Of a stretch of DNA of 64,000 bases, positions 27,838 through 37,265 are shown in pieces. A program made the translations under genes and the position numbers. The stretch comes from Sphingobium sp. Z007. GTDB taxonomy: Bacteria; Pseudomonadota; Alphaproteobacteria; Sphingomonadales; Sphingomonadaceae. The notes beneath the pieces are model-generated. The model searched no databases and was not told the DNA's origin. It saw only the letters and a list, made by a program, of their open reading frames with translations. Each line of letters opens with the position of its first letter. Position 1 is the first letter of the stretch. Location of the stretch: assembly GCF_900013425.1 (NCBI RefSeq), contig NZ_FBXK01000005.1, forward strand, positions 2,728,001 through 2,792,000, in the 5' to 3' direction.

Positions 27838-28017
27838 GGAGGAACTTTCCATTGGAGAGGCGGGATGGACCGAAGGATTGCCGCCGTGCTGCGACCCTGT
27901 CCAGCAATAAGCGTATTGCGCGTCTAAAACGGTCCGCTATGCTGCGCCCATATGTGCAGCGGCTGCGTTCTGCCCCAAGTTCCGCTGCTGCAAAGTCCCC
28001 CCTTTCATGAGGTTCTC

Positions 28018-30894
28018 ATGGCCCTTTCCCCGATGTCGCGCCGCCTGTCCCTGATGATGGGCCTGTCCGTTCTGGCGCTCTCTCCCGCAGCGCATGCCGC
28101 CACGGCTGTACCGATGGCGGCCCCTGCCCCGGTCGCCAGCCTGGTGTCGCAGGTCGATATTCCCTATGAGGAATTTACCCTCAACAACGGGCTGCGCGTC
28201 ATTGTTCATACCGATCGCAAGGCGCCGGTGGTGGCGGTGTCAATCTGGTATCATGTCGGGTCGCGCTACGAGCCGGCGGGGAAGACCGGTTTCGCCCATC
28301 TGTTCGAACATCTGATGTTCTATGGGTCGGAAAATGCCGATGGCCCCTTCTTCGGGCAGCTGGAGGATATCGGCGCGACCGATTGGAACGGGACGACCTG
28401 GTTCGATCGCACCAATTATTTCGAGACGGTGCCGACCGGGGCGCTGGACCGGGCGCTGTTCCTGGAGTCCGACCGCATGGGCCATCTGTTGGGCGCGGTG
28501 ACGCAGACCAAGCTGGATACGCAGCGCGGCGTCGTTCAGAATGAAAAGCGGATGGGCGAGAATGAGCCCTATGGCCTGGTGGAATATGCGCAGCTTGACG
28601 CGATGCTGCCCGCAGGCCACCCCTACCGCCACTCCACCATCGGATCGATGGCGGACCTGAACGCGGCAAGCCTGGCCGACGTCCAGAACTGGTTCAAGAC
28701 CCATTATGGGCCGAACAATGCGGTGCTGGTGCTGGCGGGCGATATCGATGTCGCGACGGCCAAGGCCAAGGTCGAGAAGTGGTTCGGCAATATTGCCGCT
28801 GGCCCGGCCCCCAAGGATGTGGACGCGGCCGTGCCGACGCTCGACAAGGATGTCGAAAAGCTGATGCACGACAATGTCGCGGCGACGCGGCTGTATCGCA
28901 ACTGGATCGTGCCGGGTGTCAATTCGGACGAGTTGCAGCAGCTGGACCTGGCCATGACCGTGTTCGGTGGTTTGAAATCTTCCCGGCTGGACAATGCGCT
29001 GGTGCGCGATGAAAAGGTCGCTGTAGCCGTGAAGGCCAGCATCCAGCCGTTCGAGAAGCTGTCCATCGCAGAGATCACGGTGGACGTGAAGCCGGGCGCG
29101 GACCCGGTGGCGGTGGGCAAGCGGCTGGACCAGTTGCTGGCCGACTATCTGGCCAAGGGGCCGAGCGCCGACGAGGTGTTGCGCGCCGCGACCCAGCAGG
29201 CCGCCGGCACAATTTCGGGACTGGAGAAGGTCGGCGGCTTTAGCGGCAAGGCGGTGACGCTGGCCGAGGGGGCGGTCTATTCCAACGATCCGGCGAAATA
29301 TAAGAAGGACCTGGCCGTCTATGCCGCCGCGACGCCGGCGACGGTGAGCGCCGCCGCGCGCAAATGGCTGGGGCGGCCGGTGCTGCGCCTGACCGTGGCG
29401 CCGGGCGAGCGGTCGGCCGCCGACAATGCGCTGGCGGGCAATGTTCGGGCAGAGGGGGCGACGCACAAGCCCGCTTTCTTCCGCAATCCCGATGCGGCAG
29501 CGCCCAAGGCGGCGACGCCCCCGGCCCCGACCAAGATCGCCGAGCCGCCCATCGAGCCGGTCAAGGATCTGGACTTCCCCGATGTCGAACATGCGACGTT
29601 GAAGAACGGCATCAAGGTGGCGCTGGCGCGGCGCACCACGGTGCCGACGGTGCACGTGTCGGTCGCCTTCGATGCGGGCAATGCGGCGGATGACAAGGCC
29701 AAGCTGGGCACGGCGGGGCTGACCGCCGCGTTGCTGGACGAGGGCACGACGACGCGGTCGTCGCTGCAGATCGCCGAGGAGCAGGAAAGGCTGGGCGCGT
29801 CGATCAGCGCGGCCAACAGCATGGACCGGACGACCGTCGGCCTGTTTGCGCTCAAGCCCAATCTGGACGCCTCGCTGGGCCTGCTGGCCGACGTGATCCG
29901 CAACCCGGCCTTTGCGCCCGCCGAAGTCGAGCGGCTGCGCGGGCAGGTGCTGACCGGTATCCAGGCGGAAAAGACGTCACCGATGTCGATTGCGCAGCGG
30001 ATGCTGCCGCCGCTGCTGTATGGACAGGCGCACCCCTATGGCATCCCCTTCACCGGGTCCGGCACCGAAACTGGTGTCAAAGCGGTGACGCGGGCGGACC
30101 TGACGGCGTTTCACGACACATGGCTGCGGCCCGACAACGCAACCATCTTCGTTGCGGGCGACACGACCCTGGCAGACCTTATGCCGCTGCTGGAAAAGCG
30201 GTTCGGCGACTGGAAGGCGCCCAGGACGGCGAAGGGCGTCAAGACGTTCCGCATGGACAAGATGATGCGCCCGGCCAAGATCGTGCTGATCGACAAGCCG
30301 CAAAGCCCGCAGTCGATGATCCTGGCGGGGCTGTTGACCAACAAGGCGGGCACCGACAATCCGGTGACGTTGCAGACGGCCAATGAAGTGCTGGGCGGCG
30401 CGACATCCTCGCGCTTGTGGATGGACCTTCGCGAAACGAAAGGCTGGGCCTATGGCGTGGGCACGGCGCTGTCGGGGGTCAAGGAAACCATCCCCCTGCT
30501 GGTCTATGCCCCGGTGCAGACCGACAAGACCGGCGAATCGATTCAGGCGATCCGCAAGGATATGACCGAGTTTCTGACCACCAAGGGCACGACGGAGGCG
30601 GAGCGCAACCAGACGATCAACAGCCAGATCTTGTCGCTGCCCGGCAGTTTCGAGACGTCGTCGGACCTGCTGTCCGCAATGATGCGCAACAGCCTGATCG
30701 GTCGGCCGGACGATTATTATGAAACGCTGCCCAAAGTCTATCGCGCGATGACCGCGGCGGACTTCGACAAGGCCGCGCGTGAGTCGATCAACCCCGATCG
30801 GCTGATCTGGGTGGTGGTCGGCGACGCCAAGCTGGTGCGACCGCAGCTTGACGCGGTGGGCCTGCCGGTGGAAATGGGCACATTGGCTGATTGA
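28018..30894 (+). CDS. Exported M16-family (insulinase-like) zinc peptidase
   Basis: A 958-residue protein with a Sec signal cleaved near 'AAHA-ATA'. Two tandem M16 modules are present. The first carries the inverted zinc motif in 'GFAHLFEHLMFYGS' (HxxEH) with the distal Glu in 'VVQNEKRMGENEP'. The second module lacks HxxEH ('LGTAGLTAALLDEGTT'), as is usual for the inactive half. Such enzymes cleave peptides in the periplasm. The two exported peptidases at 26176 and 28018 are divergently arranged. Confidence 0.93.
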   Translation: MALSPMSRRLSLMMGLSVLALSPAAHAATAVPMAAPAPVASLVSQVDIPYEEFTLNNGLRVIVHTDRKAPVVAVSIWYHVGSRYEPAGKTGFAHLFEHLMFYGSENADGPFFGQLEDIGATDWNGTTWFDRTNYFETVPTGALDRALFLESDRMGHLLGAVTQTKLDTQRGVVQNEKRMGENEPYGLVEYAQLDAMLPAGHPYRHSTIGSMADLNAASLADVQNWFKTHYGPNNAVLVLAGDIDVATAKAKVEKWFGNIAAGPAPKDVDAAVPTLDKDVEKLMHDNVAATRLYRNWIVPGVNSDELQQLDLAMTVFGGLKSSRLDNALVRDEKVAVAVKASIQPFEKLSIAEITVDVKPGADPVAVGKRLDQLLADYLAKGPSADEVLRAATQQAAGTISGLEKVGGFSGKAVTLAEGAVYSNDPAKYKKDLAVYAAATPATVSAAARKWLGRPVLRLTVAPGERSAADNALAGNVRAEGATHKPAFFRNPDAAAPKAATPPAPTKIAEPPIEPVKDLDFPDVEHATLKNGIKVALARRTTVPTVHVSVAFDAGNAADDKAKLGTAGLTAALLDEGTTTRSSLQIAEEQERLGASISAANSMDRTTVGLFALKPNLDASLGLLADVIRNPAFAPAEVERLRGQVLTGIQAEKTSPMSIAQRMLPPLLYGQAHPYGIPFTGSGTETGVKAVTRADLTAFHDTWLRPDNATIFVAGDTTLADLMPLLEKRFGDWKAPRTAKGVKTFRMDKMMRPAKIVLIDKPQSPQSMILAGLLTNKAGTDNPVTLQTANEVLGGATSSRLWMDLRETKGWAYGVGTALSGVKETIPLLVYAPVQTDKTGESIQAIRKDMTEFLTTKGTTEAERNQTINSQILSLPGSFETSSDLLSAMMRNSLIGRPDDYYETLPKVYRAMTAADFDKAARESINPDRLIWVVVGDAKLVRPQLDAVGLPVEMGTLAD

Positions 30895-30922
30895 CGCCAA
30901 CGTAAAGCATAGGAGAATAGAG

Positions 30923-31222
30923 ATGGCAGTGGATGGCGCTTATGATTGCGTGGCCAAGACGCCGATGGGCGACCAGAAGGGCGTGTTCACCGTCGTCAGC
31001 AGCGGAGACCGCTTCAACGGCACGTTCGCCGGGATGATGGGGTCGCTGGACGTGGTCGACGGCAAGGTCGATGGTGAGAAGCTGACCTGGAAGATGGAAA
31101 TGACCATGCCCATGCCGATGACGCTGGAGTGTGAAGCGCAGGTGGCGGGCGACGCCATCACCGGCACGATGCAACTGGGCGCATTTGGCGCGTCGGCGTT
31201 CAACGGGACGCGGCGGGCATAA
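30923..31222 (+). CDS. Small beta-rich hypothetical protein
   Basis: A 99-residue protein starting at 30923 with a GGAG site upstream. The sequence alternates in a pattern expected of a beta sheet ('MAVDGAYDCVAKTPMGDQKG', 'DRFNGTFAGMMGSLDVVDG', 'ITGTMQLGAFGASAFNGTRR') and recalls small proteins found beside sphingomonad dehydrogenase or peptidase genes. No signal peptide. It lies 28 bases after the M16 gene. Function unknown. Confidence 0.7.
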   Translation: MAVDGAYDCVAKTPMGDQKGVFTVVSSGDRFNGTFAGMMGSLDVVDGKVDGEKLTWKMEMTMPMPMTLECEAQVAGDAITGTMQLGAFGASAFNGTRRA

Positions 31223-31227
31223 TCTCC

Positions 31228-31297
31228 CGTCATTGCGAGCGCAGCGAAGCAATCCAAAGGCGCGCCACTGGATTGCTTCGCTGCGCTCGCAATGACG
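31228..31297. repeat. Paired inverted repeat (GCGAGCGCAGCGAAGC family)
   Basis: Two identical 29-base arms in inverted orientation (31228-31256 and 31269-31297) around a 12-base loop. The core CATTGCGAGCGCAGCGAAG is a widely dispersed bacterial intergenic repeat and differs from the CGAGCGAAGTCGAGA family elsewhere in this window. Confidence 0.85.
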
Positions 31298-31354
31298 AAC
31301 ATAGGCAATAGCGCGACAGCGAGCGAGACAGTTATACGATATTGATATTTTCCG

Positions 31355-31370
31355 TTAGTTAGCTATCTAA
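31355..31370. promoter_or_regulatory. Candidate MarR operator
   Basis: TTAGTTAGCTATCTAA is a 16-base palindrome with one mismatched pair, ending on the first base of the marR start codon. Autorepression of the efflux operon through this site is likely for a MarR regulator but not shown. Confidence 0.5.
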
Positions 31371-31825
31371 TGGAAATGCCCTTATCAGACCCCAAGCGCG
31401 CTTTGGCGCACAAGATCGCCCCCGTCGCGCGCGCCTGGCGTCAGCTGGCCGACTCGGTCCTGGCCGAATTTGGCGTATCGAACAGCGCTGCCTGGTGCCT
31501 GATCCATATCGACCGGCTGGGCGGCGAAGTAGGGCAAAGCGCGCTGGCCGATTCGCTGGACATCCGTCAGCCTTCTCTGGTGCGCACATTGGACCAGGTG
31601 CAGGCAGCGGGCCTGGTGCAACGGGCGCAGCATCCAGACGACAAACGGTCCAACATCATCATCCTGACTGACGCCGGGCGTGAACTGGTCGGCCGGATCG
31701 AAACCAAACTCGACGCGCTGCGGGCCGAATTGCTGAAGGACGTGCCGGACGGGGCGATCGAGGTCACGGTATGGCTGCTCGACCTGCTGAGCCTGCGCAT
31801 CAGCGAATGGAAAGGCGCGCCATGA
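31370..31825 (+). CDS. MarR-family transcriptional regulator of the efflux operon
   Basis: A 151-residue protein with the MarR winged helix: 'SALADSLDIRQPSLVRTLDQ' (recognition helix) and 'VQRAQHPDDKRSNIIILTDA' (wing with the conserved DxR). The ATG at 31376 is an alternative start. It overlaps the following FUSC gene by four bases, so it is the first gene of the efflux operon and probably represses it in response to an aromatic or phenolic compound. Confidence 0.92.
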   Translation: MEMPLSDPKRALAHKIAPVARAWRQLADSVLAEFGVSNSAAWCLIHIDRLGGEVGQSALADSLDIRQPSLVRTLDQVQAAGLVQRAQHPDDKRSNIIILTDAGRELVGRIETKLDALRAELLKDVPDGAIEVTVWLLDLLSLRISEWKGAP

Positions 31826-33888
31826 ACGCCGCGCGCTGGGGCGACCGGTTCGGCGTGCCGGCCGCGCTCTTTTCCGTGAAATGCCTCGCAGCGGCCATGC
31901 TGGCGCTGTATGTCGCGTTCAGCATCGGGCTGGAGCGGCCCTATTGGGCGTTCCTGACCAGCTATATCGTCGCACAGCCGATGGCGGGCGCTGTGATTTC
32001 CAAGGCGGTGTTTCGCGCCGTCGGCACGCTAGTGGGCGCGATGTTCGCCGTGGCGATCGTGCCGCCGCTGGTCAATGCGCCCGAATTGCTGGTGCTGGCG
32101 ATGGGCGGCTGGCTGGCGCTGTGCGTGTTCGTGTCGCTGATGGACCGGACGCCGCGATCCTATATGTTCGTGCTGGCGGGCTATACCGCCTGCCTGATCG
32201 TCTTTCCCGATGTCGATACGCCCCAGACCATCTTCACCGTCGCGTCGTTGCGGGTGCAGGAGATTGTGATCGGCATCGCCTGCGGCAGCCTGGTCCACAG
32301 CGTCATCCTGCCCGGATCAGTTACGGCCACGTTGCTGGCGCGGGTGGAGGGGATGTTGCGCGACGCCGAACGCTGGTCGCGCGATGCGATCGCGACGCAG
32401 CCGGTCGCGAGCCTGGACGCCGAGCGCCGCCGTCTGGCGCAGGACGTGACCGAACTGCACCAGATGGCGGTCCATCTGCCCTTCGACATCAGTCGTCTGG
32501 CGCCGCGGGTGCGGACCGTGCGCGCGTTGCAGGACCAGTTGTCGATGCTGTTGCCGCTGGGCGCGGCGGTGGAAGACAGGCTGGCGCAATTGAAGGCCGC
32601 CTATGGCGGGACCGTGCCGACCCAGGTCGAGACGCTGATCGCCGATGTCCGCGAGTGGCTGGAATCCCCCGTGGTGGACAATGCCAGCCGGGCGTCGCTG
32701 GCCCAGGCACTGATCGACCGTTGCGCCGCGCTGGAACCGGCGGCGACGCCCGACATGGCATGGGCCGACATGATGCGGCTGAGCCTCTATGCCCGGCTCG
32801 CCACGCTTATCGCGGTGCATCGCGATTGCCGCGACTTGGCCGACCAGATGGCGACGCACAGCCGGGCCGCCGTGACGCCACGGGTCGCGCAACTGCTGGA
32901 GGGTCGCCGCAACCGCGAACTGCACCGCGACTATGCCCGCGCGGCGCGGGGTGCGTTCAGCGCCTTCGTCACGGTCGTGCTGGGCTGCGCGATCTGGATA
33001 TGGAGCGGGTGGAAGGATGGCGGCACGGCAGTGATGCTGGCGGGCGTGTTCCTGGCCTTGTTCGCGGCGGTCGATAATCCGCTCGCGCCCTTGAAGGGCT
33101 TCATGATCGGCACGATCGCGGCGTCGGCGCTGGGCGCGCTCTATGGCTATGCGATCATGCCGCGGTTGGACGGTTTTGCGATGCTGGCGCTGGCCTATGC
33201 GCCTGCCCTGCTGCTGCTGGGCGCGATGATGGCGTCGCCGCGCTGGGCGGGGATCGCGCTGCCCACTTTGTTGGGGCTGGGCAGTCCGGTGCTGTTGTCG
33301 AGCCGCTATGTCAGCGCATTCGGCAGCTATGTGAACGGCGCGGTGGCGCAGATCGTCGGCATCTGGTTCGCGATCATCATGGCCGGGCTGTTGCAGTCGG
33401 CAGGCGTCGAAGGCGCGATCCGCCGCACATTGCGCGCGGGCTGGACCGACATCGCCAATCGCGCGACGTTGATGCGCCCGCCCGACCTGCGCGGCTGGAT
33501 CAACCGGATGCTCGACCGCATCGCCCTGCTCGCCCCCCGGCTGGCAGCGACTCGCGCCGATAGCGGCAAGCCGCTCTACGACGCGCTGCGCGACCTGCGC
33601 ACCGGGGTCGCGATCGGCGAGCTGCGCCAATTGCGGCTGGACCTGCCGATGCAGGAGGGCGCGCCGCTGGCCGCCGTGCTGGGAGGTGTGAGCCGCCATT
33701 ATCGCGGGCTGGACCCGGATGGGCCGGCACAAGCCGATCCCGCGCTGCTGGATGATATAGACAGCGCCATCAGCGACATCAGCGCCCATCCGCGGCCGCC
33801 GGTGCGGCGGGAGGGGGTATTGGGGCTGGTGAGCCTGCGCCGCAACCTGTTCCCCGACGCCCATGCCTATCGAAGGGCCATCGCATGA
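31822..33888 (+). CDS. FUSC-family inner-membrane efflux protein (AaeB-like)
   Basis: A 688-residue protein with an N-terminal cluster of about six membrane helices ('LAAAMLALYVAFSIGLERPY', 'LLVLAMGGWLALCVFVSLM'), a soluble middle part, a second cluster ('AFVTVVLGCAIWIWSGW', 'GFAMLALAYAPALLLLGAMM') and a cytoplasmic tail. This is the AaeB/FUSC layout, the pump for hydroxylated aromatic carboxylic acids in E. coli. It is coupled by overlaps to marR and to the DUF1656 gene. Confidence 0.9.
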   Translation: MNAARWGDRFGVPAALFSVKCLAAAMLALYVAFSIGLERPYWAFLTSYIVAQPMAGAVISKAVFRAVGTLVGAMFAVAIVPPLVNAPELLVLAMGGWLALCVFVSLMDRTPRSYMFVLAGYTACLIVFPDVDTPQTIFTVASLRVQEIVIGIACGSLVHSVILPGSVTATLLARVEGMLRDAERWSRDAIATQPVASLDAERRRLAQDVTELHQMAVHLPFDISRLAPRVRTVRALQDQLSMLLPLGAAVEDRLAQLKAAYGGTVPTQVETLIADVREWLESPVVDNASRASLAQALIDRCAALEPAATPDMAWADMMRLSLYARLATLIAVHRDCRDLADQMATHSRAAVTPRVAQLLEGRRNRELHRDYARAARGAFSAFVTVVLGCAIWIWSGWKDGGTAVMLAGVFLALFAAVDNPLAPLKGFMIGTIAASALGALYGYAIMPRLDGFAMLALAYAPALLLLGAMMASPRWAGIALPTLLGLGSPVLLSSRYVSAFGSYVNGAVAQIVGIWFAIIMAGLLQSAGVEGAIRRTLRAGWTDIANRATLMRPPDLRGWINRMLDRIALLAPRLAATRADSGKPLYDALRDLRTGVAIGELRQLRLDLPMQEGAPLAAVLGGVSRHYRGLDPDGPAQADPALLDDIDSAISDISAHPRPPVRREGVLGLVSLRRNLFPDAHAYRRAIA

Positions 33889-34100
33889 CCGGCGAAATCG
33901 CTTTGGGGGGCATCTATGTCCCCACCCTGTTGCTGCTGGCGCTGGTCGCGCTGGTGCTCAGCTGGGCGCTGACCCGGCTGATCGGCGCTTTGGGCCTCTA
34001 TCGCTTCCTGGCCTATCGCGCCGCCGTGGACCTCAGCCTCTTCATCCTGTTGCTGGGCGCCCTTGCCCTGATCGTTCCCACCTTTGGAATCCGTCTATGA
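33885..34100 (+). CDS. DUF1656 small membrane protein (AaeX-like)
   Basis: A 71-residue protein with two membrane segments ('YVPTLLLLALVALVLSWALT', 'AAVDLSLFILLLGALALIV') and the family start 'MTGEIALGGIYVP'. DUF1656 proteins accompany AaeA/AaeB-type pumps. Four-base overlaps on each side. Confidence 0.9.
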   Translation: MTGEIALGGIYVPTLLLLALVALVLSWALTRLIGALGLYRFLAYRAAVDLSLFILLLGALALIVPTFGIRL

Positions 34101-35005
34101 ATCGCCTTTCGTCCACGCTCATTCGGAGCGCCGCCACCATCATCCTGGTCATCGCCGCGGCGCTGGTCGCGATATGGATGTGGAATCATTATGAGCGCAG
34201 CCCCTGGACGCGCGACGGGCGGGTGCGCGCCGACGTGGTGCGGGTGACGCCGGACATCAGCGGGCTGGTGACGTCGGTCGCGGTGCGGGACAACCAGCGG
34301 GTGAAGGCCGGCGACCTGCTGTTCGTGATCGACACGCCACGTTACGCGCTGGCGCTGGACCAAGCCAAGTCGCAGATCGCCAGCGCGCAGGCGACGCTGG
34401 CGCAGGCGCGGCGGGAGGCGCGGCGCGATCTGGCGCTGGGTGATCTGGTGGCGGCGGAAACGCATGAGCAGAATGTCGCGCGGGTCGAGACGGCGCAGGC
34501 CGCGCTGACCGAGGCGATGAGCGCGCGCGAGGGCGCGGCGCTGAACCTGCAACGGACGAAGGTCAGGGCCTCGGTCAATGGCGTGGTCACGAACCTGGAC
34601 CTGCATCCGGGCGACTATGTCGGCGCGGGCGCCCAAGCGCTGGCCCTGATCGACAGCGACTCGATGCGGGTCGAGGGCTATTTCGAGGAAACCAAGCTGG
34701 GGCTGATCTGCGTCGGCGCGCCGGTGACGGTGCGGCTGATGGGCGAGGCGCAGTATCTCCATGGCCGGGTCGAGAGCATCGCCTTTGGCATTGACGACGA
34801 CAGCCGCACCAATAGCGGCAATTTGCTGCCCGCGGTTGAGCCGACCTTTAGCTGGGTGCGGCTGGCGCAGCGGATTCCGGTGCGGGTGAAGCTGGACAAG
34901 GTGCCAGAGGGATTGCGGCTGATTTCGGGGCGGACCGCGACGGTGACGGTGCAGCCGGCGGCGAAGCACAAGGATGGCAAGGCGGGAGTTTGCCGTCATG
35001 GGTGA
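34097..35005 (+). CDS. HlyD-family periplasmic adaptor of the efflux pump (AaeA-like)
   Basis: A 302-residue membrane-fusion protein with one N-terminal membrane segment ('SAATIILVIAAALVAIWMWN'), the lipoyl-type halves 'VSVAVRDNQRVKAGDLLFVI'-like region and 'VVTNLDLHPGDYV', and an alpha-hairpin rich in Ala/Gln/Arg between them. It links the FUSC pump to an outer-membrane channel. It overlaps the next gene by eight bases. Confidence 0.92.
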   Translation: MNRLSSTLIRSAATIILVIAAALVAIWMWNHYERSPWTRDGRVRADVVRVTPDISGLVTSVAVRDNQRVKAGDLLFVIDTPRYALALDQAKSQIASAQATLAQARREARRDLALGDLVAAETHEQNVARVETAQAALTEAMSAREGAALNLQRTKVRASVNGVVTNLDLHPGDYVGAGAQALALIDSDSMRVEGYFEETKLGLICVGAPVTVRLMGEAQYLHGRVESIAFGIDDDSRTNSGNLLPAVEPTFSWVRLAQRIPVRVKLDKVPEGLRLISGRTATVTVQPAAKHKDGKAGVCRHG

Positions 35006-36425
35006 GCGCAGCAAAAAGCGAGGAACAGGGAGGGGGATTGCGGTCTCCTTGTTGGCATTGGGCCTGTCCGCCTGCGCGACCGCGGGGCCGGATTATCGGT
35101 CGCCTGAACAATCCGCCGCCACCGCGCCCGCCGCGACCGGGGCGTTTCATTCGGCGCAGGGCGGACCCTATAGCCACGCAGACCTGCCGGATCATTGGTG
35201 GCGGCTTTATGCCGATCCGCAGCTCGACGGCCTGATCGAACAGGCGCTGGCCGCCAATACCGACCTGCGCCAGGCCGACGCCAATCTGGCCCAGGCGCAG
35301 GCGGTGCTGCGCGAGGCGGAGGCCGGGCGCGCGATCACGACCGGGATCAGCGGCGGGGCGACGCTGTCGCGCCCGTCCAGCACCGGATATAGCCTGCCGG
35401 GCGTGGTCGGCTATGATCTGGGCCTGTCCGCCAGCTATCCGCTCGACCTCAATGGCCGGATCAAGCGCGCGATCGAGGCGAGCGGCGCGGAAGTGGAGGC
35501 GAGCGCCGCGGCGCGCGACTATGTGCGGGTCAGCGTCGCGGCGGCGACGGCGCGCGCCTATGCGCAGGTGTGCGCGGCCAATTACAGCCTGGGCGTCAAC
35601 CGGCGGGTGGTGGCGTTACAGCGCGATACGCTGACCGCGACGCAGCGGCTGGCCAGAGGCGGGCGCGGCACCGCCTTCGACGTCAGCCGGGCGCAGGCGG
35701 CGGTGGACAGCAGCGCGGCCGCTCTGCCCGCGTTCGAGGCGCAACGGCAGAATGGGCTGTATTTGCTGGCGACATTGCTGGGGCGGCCGCCGGCCGATTA
35801 TCCGCGCGCGATGGAGAGTTGCGCGGCGCTACCGGCGTTGCGGGCGCCGCTGCCGGTGGGGGATGGCGCAGCGCTGATCCGGCGGCGGCCCGACATCCGG
35901 CAGGCCGAACGCGCGATCGCAGCGGATACCGCACGTCTGGGGGTGGCGACCGCCGACCTCTATCCACAGGTCAGCATCGGCGGGTCGGTCGGCCTGTCCG
36001 GGCCGCTCAAGGATCTGGGGTCGGGTACGGCCTTCGGCTTCAGCCTGGGACCACTGATCAGTTGGAGCTTCCCCAACCGGCCGGTGGTGCGGGCGCGGAT
36101 CGCGCAGGCCGATGCGACGGTGCAGGGCGACCTGGCCGGGTTCGACGGGACCGTGCTGGAGGCATTGCGCCAGACCGAGACGGCGCTGGAGACCTACCGC
36201 CGCGATGCCGAGCGGGCAGCGGCGCTGGACCGGGCGCGGGACAGCGCGGCGCTATCGGCGGCCCAGGCGGGCAAGCTGTTCCGATTCGGCCGGGGCGATT
36301 TCCTGTCGCTGCTGGACGCGCAGCGGAGTCTGGCGAGCGCGGAGGTTACGGCGGCGGCGGCGCGGACGCAGCTGGTGCAGGACCAGATTGCAATCTTTCT
36401 GGCGCTGGGGGGCGGTTGGGCGTGA
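34998..36425 (+). CDS. NodT-family outer-membrane efflux lipoprotein
   Basis: A 475-residue protein with a lipoprotein signal ending 'LALGLSACATAGPDYRSPE' (lipobox LSAC). Two repeated outer-membrane-efflux domains are visible ('LIEQALAANTDLRQADANLA' and 'LIRRRPDIRQAERAIAADTA'; 'FRFGRGDFLSLLDAQRSLAS'). It supplies the exit duct for the FUSC/HlyD pump. The ATG at 34998 is chosen for its overlap and the signal sequence. Confidence 0.93.
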   Translation: MGERSKKRGTGRGIAVSLLALGLSACATAGPDYRSPEQSAATAPAATGAFHSAQGGPYSHADLPDHWWRLYADPQLDGLIEQALAANTDLRQADANLAQAQAVLREAEAGRAITTGISGGATLSRPSSTGYSLPGVVGYDLGLSASYPLDLNGRIKRAIEASGAEVEASAAARDYVRVSVAAATARAYAQVCAANYSLGVNRRVVALQRDTLTATQRLARGGRGTAFDVSRAQAAVDSSAAALPAFEAQRQNGLYLLATLLGRPPADYPRAMESCAALPALRAPLPVGDGAALIRRRPDIRQAERAIAADTARLGVATADLYPQVSIGGSVGLSGPLKDLGSGTAFGFSLGPLISWSFPNRPVVRARIAQADATVQGDLAGFDGTVLEALRQTETALETYRRDAERAAALDRARDSAALSAAQAGKLFRFGRGDFLSLLDAQRSLASAEVTAAAARTQLVQDQIAIFLALGGGWA

Positions 36426-36448
36426 GGGCGGCCACACCGCTACCAACT

Positions 36449-36567
36449 CCGTTCGTGCTGAGTAGGGGCTGAGCGAAGTCGAAGACCCGTATCGAAGCAT
36501 CATACGCTGTGCATGATCCTTCGATACACCATTTCGACTTCGCTCAATGGCTACTCAGGACGAACGG
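36449..36567. repeat. REP-like paired inverted repeat
   Basis: Two arms of about 49 bases (36449-36497 and 36519-36567) are inverted copies with a few differences. Outer ends are CCGTTCGT and the cores GAGCGAAGTCGAA, related to the elements at 8337 and 56487. It lies between the stops of the convergent NodT and bamE genes and may double as a terminator. Confidence 0.8.
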
Positions 36568-36588
36568 AAATATTAGGATTCATTTGAA

Positions 36589-37104
36589 TTAGCTGCCGTT
36601 GGGGCCGCCGCCGGTGTTGCTGCCGCCGCCACCGCCGCCCATGCCGCCAGCGCCGACCGCACCGATATTGCCGAAAATCTCGTCGAACAGGCTGCGGTTG
36701 CGGCCCAGCGTCGGGGTCTTGTCGCCCATGGGCGAGATATTGGCGACCTGGTCAAGCCCCATGCGATCGACCGCCGCGACATTGCCCGCGCCATCGAAGC
36801 GGACGCGCAGCACGGTCTGCTCCACAGGCTTTGGATTGGCGAAGGCCAGCGCGCGCATTTCGCGCGAGACATAATACCAGTCCTGCTCGCCAAATTGCGA
36901 GATGAAGCTGGGACGGCCCAGCGTCCCTTCCACCGAGGCGCGATTGTCGATGCCGGGCTGGACCGAATCGACCAGCAGCTTGTCGATCGAATAGCCCTGA
37001 TGCGTGCGAATGCGGGTACAGCCAGACGCGCCCAGCACCAGCGCGCTGAGGCCGATCGCGAGCAGGATGCGCCCGCGTGGCGAATGACGGCTGAACTGAC
37101 GCAT
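36589..37104 (-). CDS. bamE: Outer-membrane assembly lipoprotein BamE (SmpA/OmlA)
   Basis: A 171-residue lipoprotein with a signal ending 'VLGASGCTRIRTHQGYSID'. The SmpA/OmlA domain follows ('VQPGIDNRASVEGTLGRPSF', 'WYYVSREMRALAFANPK', 'LRVRFDGAGNVAAVDRM'). The tail is Gly/Ser-rich ('GGMGGGGGGSNTGGG'). BamE is part of the BAM complex that inserts beta-barrel proteins. It is divergent from the CBP3 chaperone gene. Confidence 0.92.
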   Translation of the reverse strand: MRQFSRHSPRGRILLAIGLSALVLGASGCTRIRTHQGYSIDKLLVDSVQPGIDNRASVEGTLGRPSFISQFGEQDWYYVSREMRALAFANPKPVEQTVLRVRFDGAGNVAAVDRMGLDQVANISPMGDKTPTLGRNRSLFDEIFGNIGAVGAGGMGGGGGGSNTGGGPNGS

Positions 37105-37265
37105 GAACTTCTCCTGCGGGGGGCGACCCGCGAACCCAAGAAACTGATGTCGCCATTGCATTGGGCGACGCAGCGATCAATATGGAAATGCGCAAGCCCC
37201 GGCAAGGGGCGCAAAATATCGGACGGCGCGTCGCCATCCGATCCGTCACGAAAAGCTGTTGTCCG

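Noticed and set aside
31228-31297. The perfect 29-bp palindrome considered as a gene-specific attenuator for marR
   Set aside because: The sequence belongs to a widely dispersed repeat family and lies nearer the end of the preceding gene; there is no T-run.
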